Of a stretch of DNA of 64,000 nt, positions 23,968 to 36,395 are shown piece by piece (position 1 is the stretch's first letter; every line of letters starts with the position of its first letter). The position numbers and the translations under genes are program-made. This DNA comes from Heterohyrax brucei (taxonomy: Eukaryota > Chordata > Mammalia > Hyracoidea > Procaviidae), in assembly GCA_028571685.1 (NCBI GenBank), contig CM053144.1:95386171-95450170 (forward strand), in the 5' to 3' direction. Below the pieces are notes generated by a model. It did no database searches, was not told the origin of the DNA, and worked only from the letters and a program-made list of their open reading frames with translations.

Positions 23968-26800
23968 GTAATTATTATTTGAAGCTCTCAAGTAAAAGAC
24001 TGTGATTTGTGACCCAGGTTTTAAAATCTGAAATGAAGCACAGCAGTTATCTGGGGCAGAACAATTTACCAATGCGATTGTCTTCTCAATTCGAGTTTCT
24101 CAGACAAATGTTCTAAAATAAAAATGTTTTCAACTGAGTATCGGAGCTGTTTGGAAAATTCACAGCAAGAAATTATTTTGACATCTATGTGTTACTTTCC
24201 AAGTCAGAGATTACTTACCCAGTCATATCAGACATCATCAGCTAGGTGCTTGAAAGTTACTAAACAAGTTACGGTAAAGGATTATCTATAACACTGTTTT
24301 TAAAAGGGATGAGTTTTTAAAGAAAAATCTTGGAATTATTACTCAGATACAGAGAACACTCTAGAAAAATCAGGACTTGAGACCTCTGTAGTTGCTCAGA
24401 TTTGCTTCATCTTTAATGTCCTAGTGTCCCAAGCCAGAGTAAGGTCATTTCTACTCTGAACTCCAAAAGGAAGAATGTCTTGAAGCACTTTAATTGCTTC
24501 ATTCATCAACATCATAAAACCTTTTGGAGCTACCCAAACTGACATTCTCTAGAAAAATGTGTTTAACTGACTAATTCTTGGTACTGTCATTTAATTTCAT
24601 ATATAAAATTAACACTAAGGGGAACTTGGAGAGGCCTTTTCAGCCAAGTCCATAAGTACAGCAGAAAGGGAGATACACACACGCACAAAATTATTGCTTG
24701 ACAAACAGGTATATTGCACAGGCAAAAATCTCACCAATACCATTAAAAATGGTGACTCCCTTCTTGGAATTAATTCATCAGTTAAAAGATATCCTCTTTT
24801 GATATGGAAACTACAAATGGACAAAGAAAACATCTAAAGGCATGGATTTAATATTTTTAAGTTACTTGGAATAAGTAGTTTATGCACTAGGTAATCCTGA
24901 TACATCTCTGGGAAAAGCTGGCACTTTATACAGGGGTGTGTGTGTGTGTGTTTCTTCATATAGAAACGACCTTCACCTCCAAGGTTAGCAGACTCCCACA
25001 CTTCAATCCACTGAAAAACATTTCAGTTCTTCCCATCCCAGCCACCACTACTACACTCCAGCATGCATCCTTCTGTCTTAAATTAGTACTGCATGCATGT
25101 AAAACTGCATTTGTTCGGATTCATTCTTCCTGGGTCTCAGCCAATCTCGATTTAAAAAAAAAAAAAAAAAGAAAGGCTTCTATTGAGCTACCTGTGAAAG
25201 TAATGGACTCTTCTAGAACATTAATGGATCTTTTAGAAATTTCATTTATTTACAGTCCCTAAAATGCTGGTTCTGAATAGAGGGTGAAAGTATGTAACTG
25301 GGTGATAACATTGTTTAGAATCACCAGGAAAACTATAAAAAATTACAAAGTGGTCAGGGGAGGGAAGGTTATTATTTTAAAAATACATACACTCCACATG
25401 TCACAGCTCCAGGTTGAAAATCCCTAAAGAGGCCCCTAGGAATACATCACTTCACTTTTACTGAGTTCACTTCATGGATCTATCCAATCCAAAATAAAGC
25501 AGAAAAGAAAAGAGATAACTATTAAGATACTGAAAGAAAATATACTCTGTACATTTATGGGTCTAAATAATTCCATTGAATGAGTGATAGAGTTGTTTCT
25601 TCCCAAATTATTACCCAGACAGAGTTCTCAGTGCTCTCATTCTTTAGTGAAAATCTAGTCTTGCATCACGTTTTTTTTAAATTCTTGGATTGGCTCTCCA
25701 CTGCCGCTATTAATTTATGTATGCAGCCAAGTATTTAATATAATTAGATACTATTGCTACCTTCAAATTTTGTTGTATAATTATACTAAGTATGTATGCT
25801 TGTCTGATTCAGTATTCTACAGCAGTCAGCCTCCCTCTCTCAGTGTCTCTCTCTCTCTCTATCTCTCTCTCTCTCTCCCACACACACACACATACACACA
25901 CATTTTGAAAGGCTTTCCCCCTCTGGGAATGATTATTCAGATGAAAGCATTTCCTACAAAATCCACAGAGGAAGTAATGCCATTAAGAACTATTAGAAAT
26001 TTATGCTTTGTGTATAGTCAACAAGGAACTGATTTTTCAACACATATTGTTAATACATTACTGCTCAGCTGCATCCTTTTCCCACAGACTTAAGTGTCAG
26101 CGTTCTGAGAACCTCTTGTAAACTTACAAATAATGCTGTAATTTCCCAACTTCAAGGATGAGTCATAATGAAACTTTTTAATAATAAGATAGGTTAATGC
26201 TATCACCGGGAAGAAGACAAATTAATTGTGTTGGCATATTGTGTCTATATCCATTTCTAAAACCAATATTTTTACCTAGTTCACTTAAAAAGTCATGGTG
26301 ATATTTTTAAAGCAAAAAGTCATTTAATAATACCCCTGAAGAGACAATCTAACATTTGCTTCAAAAGGGTGTTTACATTAACAATGTTCTGGGGAGAGGA
26401 GTTTCAAAACAAATATACCCTGATAACACTTATTGTCTGGCTCCAAGACTAGAATTTAAGTAACCTGGAAGCAGAGAACTTTTCCATTTGTTTCTTGCTG
26501 AAGCTTCAGTACTACAGTAAGTGTTCAAGAAATAAGAATGACTGAATGAGCACACTGACATATGAAAAATTAAAGAGAAAGCAAAGAAACTGCAGAACAT
26601 ATTATATGCAAACTTACAACAACAACAACAAAATGCTTCCAGATGCTCTGGACAGAGTTGGGTTGGGTCATCATTAGCTACATATTAAAAGCTGCAGAGG
26701 GAAAATTCTTAGAATGTGAATTAATTGTTTTGAATTTTGTTAAAAATTTCTAATAGATTTCAAAATAATATCTGTACAACAGATTCCAAGGTCTTGACAG
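23968..26800. other. Mostly unique sequence with simple repeats
   Basis: Would be intronic if the exon upstream is real. It holds a GT run (24935-24951), a 17-A run (25154-25170) and a CT/CA microsatellite. No coding exon was recognised. Confidence 0.45.
25844..25902. repeat. (CT)n(CA)n microsatellite
   Basis: Alternating CT run followed by a CA run. The 107-codon frame over it (25770-26093) encodes low-complexity residues and is not a gene. Confidence 0.95.
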
Positions 26801-26998
26801 ATACTAATCCACTTACTTTTCACAATAACCCTATGAGGCAGGTACTATTATTATTCCAACTCTCTAAGCAAAGAAAACTGAGGCACAGAAAAGTTAAGTA
26901 ATTTGGCCAAAGTCATGTGCTAACAAGTACTAGAGCCAGAACTTGAAGTAAGGTGTCTGGTTCCAAAAATCTGTGCCCTTAACCACTTACAACCCCTT
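26800..26998 (-). mobile_element. MIR SINE
   Basis: Clear antisense MIR: 'cacaataaccctatgaggca', 'actgaggcacagaaaagtta', 'gtaatttggccaaagtcatg' and 'ctgtgcccttaaccactta'. Confidence 0.85.
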
Positions 26999-28085
26999 GC
27001 ATTCAAAAGTCAGAGTAGTCTTTTCTTAGCAATCTCTGAGAGTCAAAGCAAATAGACTTCACTACCTTGGAATATGTGTGCATCTGAGCAAGACATAAAT
27101 AAATAAGTAACATTTATAATTCCCCAGTTTTGGAGCATACAGAAAAACCATGTAGATTAATTTCATCATAAATATAGCAAAATAAAAGCTCATTGAAACT
27201 GAAGTCCTGTTGAATGCTAGAAAATAGAAAACTGGACTGAAAAGAAGATAATTGCTTTGGGGAAAAAGTCTATTTTTAAGCAAAGAATATGAGCTGTTCA
27301 GTATTCTCTCTAAGATAAACAATGCATGATGTTTTATGATAAATGAGTTCACTGCTTAATGAAATTCTAAAATTATATTCTAAAAACATAATTTAGGTTT
27401 ATGACTTGATAGAAAATAAAGTTTTTAAATGTTTTTAAGCTACATATTCACAGCCAAAACTTCTTAAATATGTAACCAACAAGGAAAAAAGAAAAAAAGG
27501 AAGGAAATCATAATACATGTGCTAGTTCTCTGGCATCAAAATGATATTGTGCATTGTGTTACACTTACTATAATTAGGCTTTACAATTTGAAATATTTGC
27601 ATTTCCTATTAATCTAACTATGCTTCTAGTTAGATTTTACAGAGCTTTAGAAGAAAGGAACAATGCTAATAGTTTTTAATATCTAGAAATATTCATAACA
27701 AAATAAATAAAATACTGTATTTTTCTACAAATAAATACTGTGTCACATATACAGATATTCATAAAATATTAAATTACTTATTTTCCCAAATATTTCAAGA
27801 AAAAAAGAGAACAAGACTAGGTTAAAAAAATTATAGGAAAATAAAAAAGCAGCACATACATGCAAAAAAAAGGTACACAAGAAATTCTGGGAGGATGGAA
27901 CTATAAATAAACCATCATTCTGGGCACTCCCGACAAATAAAACAGGAAGTATAACAAGACAATAGTGCTTGGCTTTGAGGGCTCTGAATGAGGGAGCTCT
28001 GGAAAGCAGCAGGGAACTGAATACAGGCAAGAATCAACAAATCACAGAGTCATATATGGTAGGAAAATCATTTCTCCAACCCTCC
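26999..28085. other. AT-rich unique-looking sequence
   Basis: No gene or repeat was recognised. The 95-codon reverse frames (27062-27352 and 27743-28030) are hydrophobic by virtue of T-rich composition. Confidence 0.45.
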
Positions 28086-29647
28086 TTGTCCCTTCACTAG
28101 TCACAGGAGTCACTAGCTGCTGGGAACTAGGATGGTGGCCCCAGAAAAAGAGCCTGCTTCCCTAACCACCACATCCCTTGCCTGTAAAATAAATAGGACC
28201 CCAAGCTTCTGCTCTAAAATCAACAATGCCAACCTGTCCAGGAGTCTGTCAGAGTGTGCCAGCACTTTCTCAATCCAGACACTGTTGGTTTTCAAACTCA
28301 CTGAAAATTGCTACAAAAGGCCCATGCAGTGGAGTGAGTTCTCAAAATCAGTACTCTATCCACCTTCCTGTACATCCCATAGCTCAGTACTCTGGAACCA
28401 ACATGACAGACCTTCTGTGGTATTAGTTCAGGTCTCTCTGCCCCCCTTTTCAGTCAGCTCTAAGGACTGCTAACTGAGGCCACTGTGTGCTAAGAAGCAG
28501 GCATCTTTTGTAGATGTTATAGTCACAGTCAACATACTCCAGGAAGAAGGGGACTCTGACACTATTTCCAGTTGGTGCTGAGAACTATTGACTAAGGCTG
28601 CACTCACAGCCAACAATCTACTAAGGGGTATCTGACAGCAACAAGGCAGATCTCCACGGGGATCTGACCACAGCGTAACATCCCTTTCCCCACCTGGTTA
28701 CTGTTGGTTCCCAGGTTATTGCAATCTGCTAGAGAAGGACCTTCCAGTGGTCTCGCAGTCAGGCAGGCCTTCCTGGGGATCCTTTAGGAGTGTAACTACC
28801 TCTCCCTCTACCAGTATCTGTCAGGTGCTGGACTGATACAAACTCTTGTAGAAGGTACTCTACAATGGAGTCAGGAAGCGGGTCACCTAAGTGGAGAGTG
28901 CCTTGCCCATAATCACCAGGACACTGGAGCTCTTAAGCCAATAAGACAGGTCTCTTAGAGGTCCCTCTGAGGAATGCTGGCCTTCCCTCCTCTTGAAGAA
29001 AGTATGCTTGTGCTTCTTCTGAATGAGACCTAACATACAAGCAGTTCTCACAGAGTAGGGAAAGAAATCTCAGGAAAAACCAAAGAGCAACGCTCTGGCC
29101 AAAAGGGTTTTCCAATTGCAGAAATAACCAGAGAGAGGGGTCTGCACCCTTTGGTGGACAGACTGACTAACATACAATATCTCACGTGAGTGGCAGTGCC
29201 CACTGGTGGGCAAACTGACCACAGCAAGTTCTCCATTATCTTTGGAAGAGATTGAAAGTTGGAAAAGCAAGACCTGGAACTTTCAAATTTCTGTTAAACC
29301 AAGAAGAGACAAGCAGCTATTACAGAGAAGGAGAGGAAACAGCAAGCAAAGGCTGAAAACTCTATCTATGTAAGAGTTTCTTGCAGAAAGTGGCACAGGC
29401 AAAGTCATCAAATATGGGGAAAACTGGGGGAGTTAACACCTTCAAAAATTCCAAAGCCCAACAACAACAACAAAATCACAAGATGCACAAAGAACACAGA
29501 ACAATGGCCCATCCAAAAGCACAAGACAAGTGAGTTAAAGTAAATTTAAGGATGACCAAATAATTTGAGGGTGGGAGGCGATGAAGATTACAACAATATC
29601 AAGAATAATTTCAGAACTAAGGGAAAATGTAGAACAAGCTAAAAGAA

Positions 29648-29962
29648 ATGAGGAAAACAATGCCACAACAAAATGAGAATCTAAAAAAGAGATTACAATT
29701 GAATGGGACAATAAATGAAATGAGAAACGCAATAGCAGGACTTACCAACAGATTTAATCAGGCAGAAGAAAAGCTCAGTGAATTGGAGGATAAGATAGTT
29801 AAAATCATGGATGTGAAGGACATCTTGCTACAAGAACTGAGGCTCAAGAAGGCTGAACATAATTTAATGAAATTATGGGACAACAAGAGACCTAATGTAT
29901 GCAACATGAGAATACTAGAAGAAGATAAGACGAAGGCCCAGAAAGAGTATTTGAACAAATAA
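29648..29962 (+). pseudogene. L1 ORF1 remnant, coiled-coil part
   Basis: An open stretch of 104 codons encoding a charged helical segment typical of L1 ORF1p (FNQAEEKLSELEDKIVKI at about residues 36-53). The family protein is a trimeric RNA-binding chaperone of about 300 residues or more, so this is a fragment. It reaches the start of the RNA-recognition domain (PNVCNMRILEED), then a stop ends it. Confidence 0.75.
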
Positions 29963-30283
29963 GGACAAAATTTCTCCAATCTAATGAAAGACATGAATCT
30001 ATAAATCCAAAAATCTCAGAGTCCCAAGTAGGAGAAACCCAAAGAATTCTACACCAAGATACATCATATTTGCACTTTCAAAAATTAAAGATAAAGAGAA
30101 TCCTGAAAGCAATGAGAGAGAAGTAAACAGTCACATACAAAGGATCCCCCAGAAGATTTAATTAACATTTAATGTTAATTTTTCTCAGAAACATTGGTGG
30201 CCAGAAGGCAATGAAATGATATACTTAAAGTGCTAGGGGGAAAAATAATGTCAACCAAGAATGCTATACCCAGTCTTCCAAAA

Positions 30284-30714
30284 AATGTATGTCAGCTTGG
30301 CTAGGCCATGATTCTTTGTTATCTGATACGATTTTTTTACATGTTATAAATCCTACTTCTATGATGTTAATAAGGCAAGACTCAATCTAGAAGACAGCTG
30401 TGCCTTAAGTCAGCCTCTTTTGAGACATAAAAGAGAGAAGTGAGCAGAGAAACATATGTACCTCATACCACCAAGAAATGAGAGCTAAGAGAACAGTGCA
30501 TCCTTTGGACCTAGGATCCCCGTACTGAGAAGCTCCTTGACTTGGGAAGATGGCTAACAAGGACCTTCTCCCAAAGCCAATAGAGAGAGAAAGCTTCCCC
30601 CGGATCTGGCACTCTGCATTCAGCCACCTAAAATGTCTGAGAATAAATTTCTCTTTGTTAAAGCTATCCACTTGTAATATTTCTGTTTCGGTAGCACAAG
30701 ATAGCTAAGATATC
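30284..30714 (+). mobile_element. MaLR-like LTR inserted in the old L1
   Basis: A block of about 430 bp starting near 'tgtatgtcagcttggctagg'. It contains AATAAA before 'tttctctttgttaaag' (30639-30661) and ends near 'cacaagatagctaagata'. It interrupts L1 ORF1 between 'atgctatacccag' and 'cagcaaaactatccttc', which are contiguous in L1. It is related to, but distinct from, the LTRs at 1286 and 31791. The exact ends are uncertain. Confidence 0.7.
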
Positions 30715-31790
30715 AGCAAAACTATCCTTCAAAAATCAGCCAGAAATTAAAAATTGCCAGGCAAACAGAATCTGAGTGAGTTCACATCCATTAGGCCAGT
30801 CCTACAAATGAGAAGGGAAAAGACACTAGAAAGTAATTCAAAGCTATTCCTTAAAAAAATATATTGCTATTAAAGAGAAATGCATAGATAATTAAGGCCT
30901 AGTAATAAGGTATTCATGCTTGATAATTCTAAATGCTTGTCCTACCTGTTTTCTAATGATAAATATATAAAAGATGAGGATAAAATGGTATTACAGGGCA
31001 CATGAAATATAAAGATATAATTAGTGATAACAACAATAGAAAGGGTGAGTAGAATGGTTTAGATACAGAATTTCCTGTATGTTACTGATATTAGGTTGGT
31101 ATAAACTTAACCTAGGATGTTATAAATACAAACTCTTAAGTATAGTACTTACGGTAACCCCTAAGAAAATATAATAAAAAAAGACACAAGAGAAACAAAA
31201 AGCCTCACTTTAATAAACCAACAAAACACAAAAGAAAGCAGTACTAAAGGATAAAGACAAAGAGGCTTAAGAACACAAATTAAAAAAATGACAAAAGCTA
31301 AGTCATTTCTTCTCAGTAATTACAGCTAATGTAAATGGAATAAATTCTCAATCAAAAGGCACAGAGTGGCATAGTGGATTTTAAAAAACATGATCTAACT
31401 ACCATACCGTTTACAAAAGACACCCCTTAAACCCATGGATGCACATAGGCAAAGGATGGAAGAAATATTTCAGGCAAATAATAAAAGAGAGCTGAGCTGG
31501 CAATGTTAGTATCAGACAAAGCAGACTTTAAGACAAAATCTGTGAGAAGAGATAAAAATTTTATAGTAATAAAAGGGCCAGTTAATCAAGAAGATTTAAC
31601 AATCACAAATATATATGCACCCAACTTTGGGGCACCTAAATATATAATGCAAACACTGATATAATTTAAAGGAGACACAAATAGTATGACAATAATAGTT
31701 GGAAACCTCAGCATGCCACTTTCAGTATTAGATGCAACATTTAAAAAAAGATCAGCAAGGAAATAGAGGGCCTGAATGACATTATGTACT

Positions 31791-32290
31791 GTTTTAGTCA
31801 GCTAGGCTGCTCTAACAGAAATACCACAGAGTGGATGGCTTTAACAAAGAAAGATTTATTGTTACACAGTCCGGTAGGTTGCAAGTCCATATTCAGGGTG
31901 TCCGCTCCAGGGAAAGACTTTCCCCTTGTCGGCTCTGGAGGAAAGTCTGGTATTGCATCAGTCTTTGTCCAGGGAGCGTCCTCACGCAAGAACCTCTGGT
32001 CTGAAGGACACGCTCTGCTCCCAGAGCTGCTTGCTTGATGGTAGCGAGGTTCTCAAATTGTCCTTTGTTTCTTTTTCCTTTTATTCCTTGCAAGCTAAAA
32101 GCATTAAGGGTGGGGCAAGCCATACTTCAGGGAAACTTCTCCCACAGCAGGAATTCACAGCCCCACCCTAATTCTTTAACATATAGGTTAGCAAAACCAC
32201 ACAATGGAGGACGGTCCCAAGATACTGGGAACCATATCCCAGCCACGTGGCTGCACACATTTTTGGGGGCACACAATTCCAACCATGACA
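31791..32290 (-). mobile_element. Complete solo LTR, ERVL-MaLR-like
   Basis: A 500-bp element that, read on its own strand, starts TGTCATGG and ends ACTAAAACA. It is flanked by the perfect 5-bp duplication tgtac (31786-31790 and 32291-32295). Its polyadenylation signal AATAAA lies near its 3' end, on the reverse strand around 31860. It interrupts L1 ORF2 precisely. No proviral interior is present, so recombination between LTRs is inferred. It is the best reference copy for the LTR half of the chimera at 48548. Confidence 0.85.
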
Positions 32291-32550
32291 TGTACCAACT
32301 AGACTTAACAGACATATATAGAACATATATAGACATCCCCAAACAATACAATATATGTTCTACTCCCAGTACCCATGGGTCATTCTCCCAGATAGATCAC
32401 ATTTTATGTCAAAAAGCAAGTCTTGATAAGTTTAAAAAGATTGAAATCATACAAAGCATTTTTCTCTGACCACAATAAAACTAGAAACCTACAATAGAAA
32501 AAAAAATCTGAAAAATATACAAACATATGGAAATTTAACAATATACTATT

Positions 32551-32986
32551 TTTTATCTCTTTTTTTTTATTTAATATGACTGAGTGAAAATGTACATTCC
32601 CGTATAAATTTACATGCCCACCTATATGCAGCTTCCACTGCTCTCCCTGCCCAGTGACAGCACACTATTCCTCTCTGCTCCATGCATGTCTCATCCTCCC
32701 AACAGACTCTTTTCTGCTCCTCTCCACCCACTCTCCTTCCTCCACCCAGAGGTCAGCAGGATGACACCCTACAGATGTATAGAACCATAAAGTGCATCCA
32801 ATATATGGTCACTCTGCATTGTCAAGTCCAATCCATTCATGTCCAAAGAGTGGACCTTCATTATGATTTATAGGCAAAAGCAGCATCAGGGCCAGGGGCC
32901 ATGCTCTCAGGGGAACCTGAAACCACTGGACCATCAATTAAAGTCTTTTAGTGGAGACCTCAGGATACACCTCTTTTTATTCTTGT
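32551..32986 (-). mobile_element. 5'-truncated younger L1 (3'UTR only)
   Basis: Reverse-strand L1 3'UTR starting at an interrupted T-rich tract (its poly(A)) and running to 'ctctttttattcttgta'. It is closely similar to 49169-49600. The flanking 13-mers acaatatactatt (32538-32550) and acaacatactatt (32987-32999) differ at one base and form the target duplication. It landed in ORF2 of the old L1. Confidence 0.9.
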
Positions 32987-35900
32987 ACAACATACTATTA
33001 AACTACCAGTGGGTGAAGGAAGAAATCACAAATTTCTTAGAGTCTAACGAAAATTAAAGAACACATAGCAAAACTTACGGGATGCAGTAAAGGCATCAGA
33101 AGGAAATTTATAGTAATAATGCCTACATAAATAAAGAAAAAATTATGTTAAATGAATAGCCTAACTTGACAACTCAAGGAACTAGAAAGAGAAGAGCAAA
33201 CTAAGCCTAAATCTACCAGAAGAAAGGAAATAACAGGATCAGAACATAAATAAAATTGAAAACAGAAAAACGGTAGAGAGGATCGAGAAGATCAGTAAAG
33301 TTGATAAAACAAAGAAAAATACAAATAACCAAAATATTCATTAAAACAGACCCAACAGAAGTAAAAAGAATTATTACACAATATTATGCAACTATATAGT
33401 AACCACATGGATAATCTACAGAAATGGACAAATTCTTAGAAGCACACAACTTATCCAAACTGTCTGATGAGGAAATAGACTCAACAGACACGTAACAAGC
33501 AAAGAGACTGAATTAGATGTCAAAAACTCCCCAAAAGTCTTGGAACAGATGATAAAAAATGGGAAATCTACCAAACATTTAGAGAAGAAAATACACCAGT
33601 ACTGTTTAAACTCTCCCAAAATATAGAGTAGGAAGGAACACTTCCTAACTCATTCTATGAAGCAAACATAACCCTGATACCAAAGCCAAAGACACCACAA
33701 GAAAACTACAGCCCAATGTCTTTTATGAATATAGGTACAAAAAATCTTCAACAAAGTACTATCAAACAGAATCCAATAGCATATTAAAAGGGTCATACAC
33801 CGTGACCAAGTAGGATTTATTCCGGGAATGCAGAGGTGGTTCAACATTAGTAAATCAAGCGGTGCAATACACAACATAAATAGAACAAAGAAAAAGACCT
33901 ATATGATCATCTTCATGATGCAGATAAGGCATTTGGTAAAATTTAACACCCTTTCTTGATGAAAACTCTAAAACAATTGGAATAGAAAGGGAATTCCTCA
34001 GTGTGATTCAGAGCATGTATGAAAAGCCAAGAGACAATATTATGCTTAATGGAGATAGACTTAAAGCAATCAGGAACAAGATAAGGGTACCTGCTCTCAC
34101 CACTGTATTCAATATTGTATTAGAAGTCCAAACTGGAGCAATAAGACAAGAAAAAGAAAAGTATCTGCACTGGAAAAGAAGTAAAATTATCTCTGTTCAT
34201 GGACGATATGATCTTATACATAGAAAATTCAAAAGCATCGACAAGAACACTTGTACAGCTAATAGAGGAATTTATCAAAGTTGCAGGGTACAAAGTCCAC
34301 AAATTAAAATTAGTTGGGGGTTTCTAAATACCAGCAATGACAAATCTGAAGGAACATTAGGGAGACACGTCCATTTGTACCAGCATGTAAGAGAATACAA
34401 TACCTAGGAATAAATCTAACTAGGGATGCAGAAGACTTACACTTATAAAACATTACTGAAAAAGATTAAAGAAGATTTAAAGAAATGGACAATTGCTCCA
34501 TGTTCATGGACTAAAAGACTTAGTATTGTTAAGATGTCAATCCTACCAAAAGTGACCTAGAGGTTCGAAGCAATCCTGATTAAAATTCCAGCAGCCTTGT
34601 TCACAGAAATAGAGAAAACAATGCTCAACTTTATATGAAATGGCAAGAGGCCCCAGATAGCTAAAACAACATTGAAAGAGAGGAACGAAGTAGGATTCAT
34701 GTTTCTTGATTTTAAAACATATTACACCATAAAGCTACAGGGACAAAAACAGCCTGGTACTAGTATAACAATAAACACACAGGCCAAAGGATTAGAATTG
34801 AGAGTCCAAAAACATATCTATCCGTGTATGGTCAACTGAGTTTTGACAAAGGTGCTAAGTCTATTTGATGGGAAGAATCTCTTCAATAAATGGTGATGGG
34901 AAAATTGAATTTCCACATGCAGAAAAATTAAGTAGGATTCATATCTCACACCATACACAAAACCAAATTGAAAATGAATTAACGATCTAAATGTGCAAAC
35001 TAAAACCACAAAATTTTTAGAACAGAAAGCAGGGGCAACACTGTCAGACCAAGACCTTCACAATGGATTTTCCAATAACAAAAGCACAAACAGCAAAAAA
35101 CAAAATAAATAAATGGAATCTCGTAAAAATTGAAAACTTTTACTCACCAAAAGGCTTTACCAAAAAAATGAAAAGACAAGCTATCAACTGAAAGAATATC
35201 TTCAGGAACCATATGTCTGACAAGAACATAATCAACAAAATACATAAAACTTCAACAACTTAACAACAAATGACAACCCAAACATAAAACAAACGAAAGA
35301 CTTGAATAGACATTTCACCAAAGAGGACATTTAAATGTCCACCAAACACATGAAAAGATACTGAGTATCAACAGCCATCAGAGAGATGCACATTAAAACC
35401 ATGATGAGATACCACTTCCCTGCCTTCTGACTAAGATCAAAAACTAGTAAGAAAAATAACAAAGGTGGGCAAGGATGTGGGGAAATTAGAACCATATCCA
35501 TTTCTGTTAGGAATGCAAAATAGTATAGTCATGGGGGAAAACAGCATTGTGGTTCCTAAAAAATCATTAAAAATAGAAATACCATTTGATGCAACAATTC
35601 CACTTCTAGTTACACGCCAAAAACTTGAAAGCAGATACACAAAAAGACATTTTTACACAAGTGTTTATTTTCAATAGCCAAAAGGTAGAAACAACTTAAA
35701 TGCCCATCAACAGATCAACGGATAAACAAAATGTGATACACACAACAGAAAACTACTGAGCTAGTAAGAGAAATGAAGTCTTTGTACATGCTGCAGTATG
35801 AATGGAGCCTGAAGACAACAGGCTGAGCAAAATACGCCAGTCACGAAAGAACAAATATTGGATAACCTCACTTATATAAAAAGACATGAAAGGCACATTT

Positions 35901-36174
35901 CTAAAGACCAAATTTTATTAGTGCTTACCAGGGGAAAGAGAGGGGGGTACAAGGGAGACTAATGGTGACAAAATATCACACTGATTAATTGCACAGTTTA
36001 TTATCATAATTATTGTCAAGTTTTGCACCTGTAAAAAGTTGTGTAATAGATATAACAACAACAAAAAGAATAGCTGCGGAGGCTGCTTACATACAACCAA
36101 AAACATCATGGGATTTGGTTCTTTCATTTAGAGGTTTAGAGTTGTGATTTCATGGAACATCCCAATCGATTGCA

Positions 36175-36260
36175 GCACCAGTCAGGGTTTCTGTCTCTTG
36201 TACATAGGATTGCTGTAAGTCAGAATCAGCTGGATGGCAATGAGTTTGGTTTCTTTTTGT
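36175..36260 (+). mobile_element. AfroSINE 3' fragment
   Basis: Short forward fragment: 'acataggattgctgtaagtc' then 'agctggatggcaatgagttt', with a T-rich end. Confidence 0.6.
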
Positions 36261-36395
36261 TTGTTTTTATTTTTTATTTTTTTTGTTCTACTTCCTTGCA
36301 AAGTGACTCATACCTTCAAAGCAGACAAGCACTCAACCACTGCACCACCAAGACTCCTTTTAAATAACAAAATCTTTGATTTCGAATTTTTTATT

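Larger units (their letters stand above)
28090..36070 (+). mobile_element. Old near full-length L1 carrying later insertions
   Basis: Order along the element: GC-richer 5'UTR-like sequence (28090-29600), then an ORF1 remnant (29648-30150 and on past an LTR). The ORF2 endonuclease region follows ('aaatatatatgcacccaact' near 31607), then the reverse transcriptase and C-terminal regions (33000-35880). The 3' end carries an AAC-rich tail near 36050. Stops and frameshifts run throughout, so it is inactive. Removing the LTRs at 30284-30714 and 31791-32290 and the younger L1 at 32551-32986 restores L1 continuity. The 5' limit is approximate. Confidence 0.8.

Noticed and set aside
25770-26093. A 107-codon forward frame
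   Set aside because: A third of it encodes a CT/CA microsatellite.
30284-32290. A possible provirus between the two LTRs in the old L1
   Set aside because: The LTRs are in opposite orientations and differ in type, and the DNA between them is L1. No retroviral genes are present.
35437-35677. Paired open frames on both strands
   Set aside because: Both fall in the decayed L1 ORF2 C-terminal region.
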